DNA from: Silurus meridionalis
Lineage: Eukaryota; Chordata; Actinopteri; Siluriformes; Siluridae
NCBI RefSeq assembly: GCF_014805685.1
Contig: NC_060901.1
Location: 20,012,405 to 20,076,404, forward strand
Reading direction: 5' to 3'
Length of the DNA: 64,000 nucleotides
The notes below the pieces were generated by a model that did not search any database, was not told where the DNA came from, and worked only from the letters and a program-made list of their open reading frames with translations. Made by a program: the position numbers and the translations under genes. Positions 58,051 through 64,000 of this stretch are shown in pieces. Position 1 is the first letter of the stretch, and every line of letters starts with the position of its first letter.

Positions 58051-60553
58051 ACACAGGGGGAATTTTCTCCCCCTTTTCTCAGCAGTTTTTGTTTGCTTTG
58101 TTTACTGTGGCTACTGGGAAATTGATGAATTAATATGCCAGCCAGGATGCTGTATGTCAGGTAGGTAGCCTGCCTGGTGCCATGACGGAAGCAAAAAAAA
58201 TGATTCAAGCAGGTGTACGACACATGGCTATGTTCAAGCAGAAAATTATAACACTTTATGAAATGGAAATGAGACTCCTGAAAGGCATCACATAATTAGC
58301 ACTTTTAGCATACTTTTTTTTTTTCCTTTAACAGTCTTCGGTGGAACTCTGAATTTTAATTATGATAATCATATTTTATTTTTTATTAAGGTACAGAGGA
58401 CCATTATAAAGACACCCAAATCAGGTAGTGTTTGTAAATAGGTATGAAGTTTGTGCTGATGAAATATCAGTGGTGCAGCAAATGGAGAAGACACACTAAC
58501 TACACTACACCCCAATCACTGTTCAAGGGTTTTTGGTGATTTTTCCAGGATATGGCGATACACACTTTAGTAGGAACACCGGTACACCTGCTAATGTTTC
58601 GGAATTATTCAGTTCATGTGGAAGGGACTGTGGCTGAAACTGGAAAAAGACCAAGCTGTTCCTTTCGATACTTGAGCTGTCCAGTTCTGGTTCCTATTGT
58701 AGCCTCAGGTTAGTGTTCTTGCTTATTTCTCTTCTGGAACATTTTCTGCACTTTAACAGTTGTAAAGAGTGTCTAAGGTTTTGTAGCCTTTTAGTTAACC
58801 AGCTCAAAGCAGCTCTGCTGGACACAAAAGCTTTGTGTATTTGTGTATAAGTGAATAGTGAAATTAACATACTAAATTAGTTTGGAAAAAAAAAAACCCC
58901 ACAAAAAATACAGATTTACTAGCGTGTATATAAAATAATTGTACATTTATGTGAGCAAAATAGCAAATTTTCTGATATGTAAATAAACAAAGTGACTATA
59001 ATATATATATATTAGCAGGTAACTGATCTCAGGTGTCAACTCACTATTTAGCTTTAAATTGGAATTTATATGGAAGTAAATTAATAAGGAATAAAACATG
59101 AATTGAGGTGCTATTGTAAGAAATCATCATTTAAAAAAAGTTAGACGACATTTGCTAATAAATAAGTGTGTGATATTTCAAGGGTCTGGACCTATGAGCA
59201 CCAAGCAGGTGTGTAGTCTTTACTTTATTGAGAGCTATTATTTCCTGTACACTCAGCATGACATCCTTCACTGTACACTGTAGGATTGGTTACAAACAAA
59301 TACTGACTCAGAACAAAAATGTAGACATTTATACACACACGTAGCAACGTCAGTCCCAGGCAAAGGTTAAATAAAAGCACATATCTGTGTTAGGCATTGA
59401 GGCAGGTTCGGTGCTGGGTATTTATCATTTATCCTCTGCTACCCGAATCTATTACTTCATGTGTGGCTGCTATTGTGTGAATCGCATCCCCGAACACCCC
59501 CGCCTTTACAATTCTCCATACAAAGGCCATAAATCAGGGCATTTAAGAGGAGCTGTCAGGCCTGGGGGGTGTACTGTGTAGGGAAGCCGATAGTGCACTG
59601 ATGGAATCACACCTCATTGGCAAGAAACACAGATGTAACAATGAAGCGAAACTCCAAATGAAAGATTGCTGTCTCTTACCGAGTTTGAATACAATTTGTT
59701 AAATAACAAAATTATGTAAAAAAAAAAAAAGATCAGAATATTCTCTTTAATTAACTTTCGATGACAGGAAGCCTGTGGAAGTTGCTCTGACAAATCAGAT
59801 TTAAGAATTTCAAAGCACTGTAATTTGTTTAACTGTTAAGTCAGCCTGTCTTGTAGAAACTCACAAAACCAACAATGTTCCATCCCTATGTGAAACCCCA
59901 AAAGAAATAAAATCTCTAAATTCTACCTAATATCTTCCTTGCCAATTAAATTAGCCTGGATTCTTCATTACAACCAGGTTCAATCACATCGCTGTACCTG
60001 TATAGCCACTAATTGATTAGCAGAGTGCAGCTCGCTCAGCTCTCTGATAGTCCAGAAGGTTCTTTAGATTGTCTTGAGACTTGGATCAGAGTAATTTGGT
60101 AAAAAAAAAAGAAAAAAGAAAAAAAAACCTGTTTTCGCATTAAATTAGCCCAATGAATCTCATTTAGAACAAGTGGAGCTGCATTGTGTGGCTCCCTAGG
60201 GTACTGTGTGTGTGTGTGTGTGTGTGTTTACTCTCAAACACAACCCCCAACACACACAAAAACAGGAAGACGATGCAGCAAGATGGTCTCTTTGTCAGCA
60301 CACTGTCTCACCCTGCTGCTTGTGCAAAAATATATGTCAATTAGACTCTAGCGCAGATGGTAGCCTGATGTTGTGTCCTGAATTTAGCTCCACTGTGCTA
60401 TCGATCACTTCATACATGCAGCCTGGAACAGCAACCAGAGTCCTCATTTGGGACGATGACAAAATGAGAGAATGCAATTAGTAGTTGGATCAACTAAAGC
60501 TACCAGGTACATCTACAATTCTAGATCCATGCTCAGTATGTATTCACCCCTTC

Positions 60554-60601
<48 letters not shown>

Positions 60602-61735
60602 GCATTTATTTTGATATATATGTAAAATTGGATACCGGAAATGACTAAAGCTTGTGACCTTGTAGCTCTGTCACTGGGCAAGACTGCTAGCTAATTTATA
60701 GTCTTTCTAAAGGAAACTCTTTCCAAATTTAGCTCTTAATTAACGCTGCAGAAACATAAGAGGAACTGTGTAGTTTACTAAAATAAGAGTGCTATGAGTT
60801 GTTGCATATTGTCATAGATATGTGAACAAATCCAATTTCTCTACCAATTAGGACACTTCCTCTAAGAGAGAGAGAGAGAGAGAGAGAAAAGAAATTAGTT
60901 CTGTTGACCAAACCCCAATTATTAGGCGAAACCAAGGCGCCTGTTAGATTGTAAAGAAACTTCCAGAAGGCATTAGATGAATTATTATTAAAAAGAGCTT
61001 CGCTTTTCAACTTCTAAAAGTGTAACCCTATCACTTCTTTCTATTGGTTTAGACAGCAAGATAAAGGAGACAGGCCACTTTTGTTTGTCACATCTCCAAT
61101 TTCAAAGTGCTGAGACTCTCCTCATTATTCAGAGCACAAAGGAAGGGACAGGATGAGAGGATGGACAGAGACGGAGGGGAAGAGAGTGGGCTCTACACCT
61201 ATCCATGAAATGGACAATAATGAAAGCGGCTTTTTCTTGAAGCAATACTGTTTGAGATGACATGAAGCTGGTCAGGATTGCCTCAATCAGCTTCGTGGGA
61301 GTATTTCTTCTGCTTCGCACCTCATCGATATATTAACAAAAGAAGGAAGATTGGAGCAGATTCTAAGAATACGGTGCACTTTAGAACTTAAAAGAAAAAG
61401 ATTACATGCATTTAGCCATTCGAACATGGCTTTTATTACAACGTTGCTTTGCTGACATGCAACATTCTGTGCACTTAGCAAAAACAAAATGTGCTTAACT
61501 AGCATCCATGCTAATTAATAACATTTTAACACATTTTAATGAATTTATAAGTGACTTTCTCATGCTGTCTATAAGATATGGACTGTTGGGGGGGGGGTCA
61601 CTGTTTTAAGTGTTTTAATAACTACACAGTCTCCTAGCAGAAATATTAGAACAAGACTATCAAAATGATAAATATAAGAGAATCAGCTCAGAATTCCAGG
61701 TTTCATTTTCTGATTATTACATCAAGATGTAAGAA
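58051..61735. other. Gene-free stretch with microsatellites and a Tc1 end
   Basis: 58565-58625 (ACTTTAGTAGGAACACCGGT, then ACACCTGCTAATG) looks like the terminal repeat of a teleost Tc1-like element. (GT)n lies at 60206-60227, (CT)n at 60559-60599 and (GA)n at 60867-60888. 59380-59600 and 60330-60480 are high-complexity blocks without coding frames. Confidence 0.45.
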
Positions 61736-64000
61736 TTTCATACCGGATCGGTCGAGGCCCGGGTTAACAACAACCGCCACAGGTATGAAATTCTTATTTG
61801 TGATCCGCATATATTGTGTGTTCAGGAGACCAAGTGGAAAGGGAGTAAGAGCAGGAACATTGGAGGTGTTTAAACTGTTCTATCATGGTGTGGATGGGAA
61901 GAGAAATGGTGTAGGGGTGATTTTGAAGGAAGAGTACAGTAAGAGTGTAGTGGAGATGAATAGAGTTTCTGATAGGGTGATGTACGTGAAGCTGGAACTT
62001 GAAGGGTTGATGATAAACGTCATCAGTGCCTATGCTCTACAAGTTGGCTGTGAGATGGAGGAGAAGGAAAGATTCTGGAGTGAATTAAATGAAGTGGTAG
62101 ATGGTGTACCTAGGAAAGAACGATTGGTGATTGAGACAGACTTTAATGCGCATGTAGGTGAAGGGAACAGAGGTGATGAGGAGGTGATGGGTAGGTATGG
62201 TTTTAAGGAGAGGAATGTGGAAGGGCAGATGGTGGTGGATTTTGCTAAAAGGATGGAAATGGCAGTGATGAATACGTATTTTAAGAAGAAGGATGATCAT
62301 AAGGTGACCTATGAGAGTGGAGGAAGGTGCACACAGGTGGACTATGTTCTATGCAGGAGATGCAACCTGAAGGAGATTGGAGACTGTAAGATGTTGGCAG
62401 GGGACAGTGTAGCTAGACAGCATCATATGGTGGTCTGTAGGATGGTTCTGAAGGTGAAGAAGAAGAGGAGGAGAGTGAGGACTAAAATAAAAATAAGATG
62501 TTGGAAGCTTAAGGAGGAAGGGTGTAGTGTGAGGTTCAGGGAAGAGGTCAGACAGGGGCTCGGTGGTGGTGAAGAGGTGCTGGATGATTGTGGAACTACT
62601 GCAGAGTGATGAGGAAGACAGCTAGAAAAGTACTTGGTGTGACATCTGAAAATAGAAAGGAAAACAAAGAGACATGGTGGTGGAATGAGGAAGTGCAGGG
62701 AAGCATAAGGAGAAAAAGGTTGGAGAAACAGAAGTGGGATCGACAGAGTGATGAGAAAAGTAGGCAGGAGTACAAGGAGATGCGGCGGCAGGTAAAGAGG
62801 GATGTGGCGAAAGCCAAGGAAAAGGCATATGAGGAGCTGTAGGAGGTTGGACACTAAGGAAGGAGAAAAGGATTTGTAGCAATTTTCCAGGCAGAGGGGC
62901 CGAGCTGGGAAGGATCTGCTGCAAGTTAGAGCAATAAAGGATGGAAATGGAAATGTGTTGACTAGTGAGGAGAGTGTGTTGAGAAGGTGGAGGGAGTATT
63001 TTGAATGGAGAAGGAGTGTGCTGGTACCGATCTTTAAGTATAAGGGAGATGTGCAGACCTGCAGTAACTACAGGGGAAGTACATTGATCAGTCACACCAT
63101 GAAGTTATGGGAAAGAGTAGTGGAAGCCAGGGAAGAGGTGACCATCTGTGAGCAGCAGTATGGATTCATGCCGAGGAAGAGCACCACAGATGCCTTATTT
63201 GCTTTGAGGATGTTGATGAAAAAGTATAGAGAAGGACAGAAGGAGCTGCATTGTGTGTTTGCGGATATAGAGAAAGCGTTTGACAGAGTGCCAAGAGAGG
63301 AGTTGTGGTATTGTATGAGGAAGTCAGGTGTGTCAGAGAAGTATGTGAGGGTGGTGCAGGACATGTATGAGGACAGTGTGACAGCAGTGAAGTGTGCAGT
63401 AGGAACGACAGACTGGTTAAGGGTGAAGGTTGGACTGCATCAAGGATCGGCAATGAGTCCTTTCCTGTTTGCAGTGGTGATGGACAGGTTGACGGACGAG
63501 GTCAGACAGGAGTCTCCCTGGACTATGATGTTTGCGGATGATATTGTGATTTGTGGTGAGAGTAGTGAGCAGGTTGAGAAGAGCCTTGAGAGGTGGAGAT
63601 GTGCGCTGGAGAGAAGGGGAATGAAAGTCAGTAGGAGTAAGACAGAGTACATGTGTGTGAATGAGAGGGAGGGCAGTGGAGTGGTGCAGTTACAGGGAGA
63701 AGAGGTGGAGAGGGTGGAGGAGTTCAGGTACCTGGGGTCAACAGTGCAAAGTAATTGAGAGTGTGTTAGAGAAATAAAGAAAAGAGTGCAGGCAGGGTGG
63801 AGTGGGTGGAGAAGAGTGATAGCAGGAGTGATTTGTGATAGAAGAGTACCTGTGAGAGTGAAAAGGAAAGTTTATAGGACTGTGGTGAGACCTGCCATGT
63901 TGTATGGATTAGAGACAGTGGCATTGAGTAAAAGACAGGAGGTGGAGCTGGAGGTAGCAGAGCTGAAGATGTTGAGGTTTTTGTTGGGAGTGATGACGAT
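61735..64000 (+). mobile_element. RTE-clade LINE, copy 2, running off the window
   Basis: Frames: endonuclease 61820-62609 (MINVISAYALQVGCEMEEKE, ETDFNAHVGEGNRGDEEVMG, TQVDYVLCRR), linker 62588-62842 (WWWNEEVQGSIRRKRLEKQK), and RT 62955-63758 (SVLVPIFKYKGDVQTCSNYR, EKAFDRVPREELWYCMRKSG, TMMFADDIVICGESSEQVEK). The expected GDFN endonuclease motif reads TDFN. A deletion joins RRWREYFE directly to WRRSVLV, removing about 80 RT residues present in copy 1. The 5' end is rearranged: a UTR piece is followed by its inverted partner and then directly by VQETKW-like sequence. Confidence 0.85.

Overview
The window is vertebrate DNA, almost certainly from a ray-finned (teleost) fish. It has short exons in long AT-rich introns, dense microsatellites, and the repeat set typical of teleosts: Tc1-like elements, DIRS, RTE and L2/Rex1-type LINEs, Ty3/gypsy and tRNA-headed SINEs. 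Nothing in the sequence fixes the species. All gene models come from reading splice sites, phases and protein motifs by eye.

Layout. (1) 0-6.4 kb holds Tc1 fragments and two minisatellites, with no gene. (2) 6.8-18.3 kb holds a minus-strand gene that I recognise as periphilin-1 (pphln1), the RNA-binding HUSH-complex subunit. It has eight coding exons for about 350 residues, two 5' non-coding exons and a promoter with ETS and E-box motifs. Its introns carry Tc1 and L2 fragments, a SINE and a MITE nested in a MITE. (3) 18.5-20.9 kb is a ~1.9 kb minisatellite with a near-perfect 504 bp duplication, between two copies of one short repeat. (4) 20.9-22.9 kb is an L2 remnant, then a broken retrocopy-like gene of a family I recognise only as uncharacterised fish protein. 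(5) 23.2-27.2 kb is a minus-strand two-domain C-type lectin pseudogene, broken by an RTE LINE, frameshifts and a deletion. (6) 27.3-32 kb is a LINE tail carrying a nearly intact Tc1-like transposon, plus other LINE pieces. (7) 34.1-40.4 kb is a plus-strand lectin gene, paralogous to and divergent from the pseudogene; its first coding intron holds a DIRS-type retrotransposon. (8) 41.8-45.7 kb is a Ty3/gypsy RT fragment next to a nearly full-length APE-type LINE. (9) 46-52 kb is a MITE copy, a degenerate interstitial telomeric tract between two TA microsatellites, a perfect hairpin palindrome and a possible solo LTR. (10) 52-61.7 kb is gene-free, with high-complexity blocks that could be conserved non-coding sequence. 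(11) 61.7-64 kb is a second, rearranged RTE LINE running off the window.

The genes do not form a pathway. The most notable features are the HUSH-subunit gene in a retroelement-rich neighbourhood; the lectin pair caught with one dead and one mostly intact copy; several nested insertions whose empty sites survive as paralogous copies in the same window; and a DIRS element that keeps its terminal and internal complementary repeats.
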